A DNA stretch of 6,144 nt, from positions 1 through 6,144 of the forward strand of contig LNZQ01000203.1 of assembly GCA_002007315.1 (NCBI GenBank), in the 5' to 3' direction. Shown in pieces: positions 5,949 to 6,144 of the stretch. Every line of letters begins with the position of its first letter. Position 1 is the stretch's first letter. The stretch is from Epulopiscium sp. Nele67-Bin004. GTDB lineage: Bacteria; Bacillota_A; Clostridia; Lachnospirales; Cellulosilyticaceae. Made by a program: the position numbers and the translations under genes. The notes under the pieces are model-generated. The model worked only from the letters and a program-made list of their open reading frames with translations, had not been told where the DNA came from and ran no database searches.

Positions 5949-6144
5949 ATGGCAAATATTAAATCAGCAAAAAAACGTATTAAAGTAATAGCAAAGAAAA
6001 CTGCACGTAACCGTGCAATTTCATCAGCAGTAAAAACTTACTGCAAAAAAGTTGTAACAGCAGTAAATGCTGGTGACAAAACTTCTGCACAAGCTCAACT
6101 TAAAGTTGCTACAAAAGCAATCGACCAAGCTACTGCAAAAGGAC
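5949..6144 (+). CDS. rpsT: Ribosomal protein S20 (3' end beyond window)
   Basis: The first 65 codons are visible, starting MANIKSAKKRIKVIAKK and rich in Lys, Arg and Ala, as in bacterial S20 (about 85-90 residues). S20 binds 16S rRNA early in 30S subunit assembly. The start follows GGAGGG at 5936-5941 with a 7-nt spacer, and the MANIKSA start is the family signature. It is transcribed away from gpr from its own sigma-A promoter. The roughly 75-nt leader shows no obvious strong hairpin or known riboswitch. Confidence 0.98.
   Translation, partial: MANIKSAKKRIKVIAKKTARNRAISSAVKTYCKKVVTAVNAGDKTSAQAQLKVATKAIDQATAKG

Overview
The window is AT-rich DNA from an endospore-forming member of the Bacillota, most likely a clostridium. 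It carries the germination protease gene gpr, spoIIP-type cell-wall hydrolases and ribosomal protein gene rpsT, with strong GGAGG/GGGGTGA ribosome binding sites and both housekeeping and sporulation-type promoters. The order rpsT (divergent) - gpr - spoIIP is a known conserved block in Bacillus and relatives. Here the block is recognisable but interrupted and partly duplicated. The species cannot be named from sequence alone.

Right end: rpsT (ribosomal protein S20) starts at 5949 on the + strand and runs off the window. Its sigma-A promoter (TTGACT-17-TATAAT) lies back to back with a forespore-type (sigma-F/G-like) promoter that drives gpr on the - strand. The gpr gene is complete and ends in a hairpin at 4744-4786.

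Middle (about 2000-4790): accessory genes sit between gpr and spoIIP. They are a complete ABC exporter half-transporter (- strand) with a 27-nt GATA tetranucleotide repeat just upstream, a bidirectional terminator, a 5'-truncated GNAT acetyltransferase remnant (+ strand), and a RelB/DinJ-type antitoxin (- strand) with a clear sigma-A promoter but no visible toxin. Next comes a gene-free stretch of about 390 bp that contains a possible sigma-E promoter for spoIIP.

Left end: two tandem spoIIP-like genes on the - strand, 9 bp apart and probably co-transcribed and translationally coupled. The first (757-1974) is a full-length SpoIIP. The second (747 leftward off the window) is a diverged paralogue with a linker about 51 residues shorter.

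Together, the core genes serve sporulation and germination: septal and engulfment peptidoglycan hydrolysis (SpoIIP) and degradation of spore small acid-soluble proteins (GPR). The middle genes look like an acquired and partly decayed insertion. I see no CRISPR array, tRNA, rRNA, transposase or clearly new multi-gene system. The most unusual points are the SpoIIP tandem duplication, the accessory island splitting gpr from spoIIP, and the GATA repeat ahead of the exporter.
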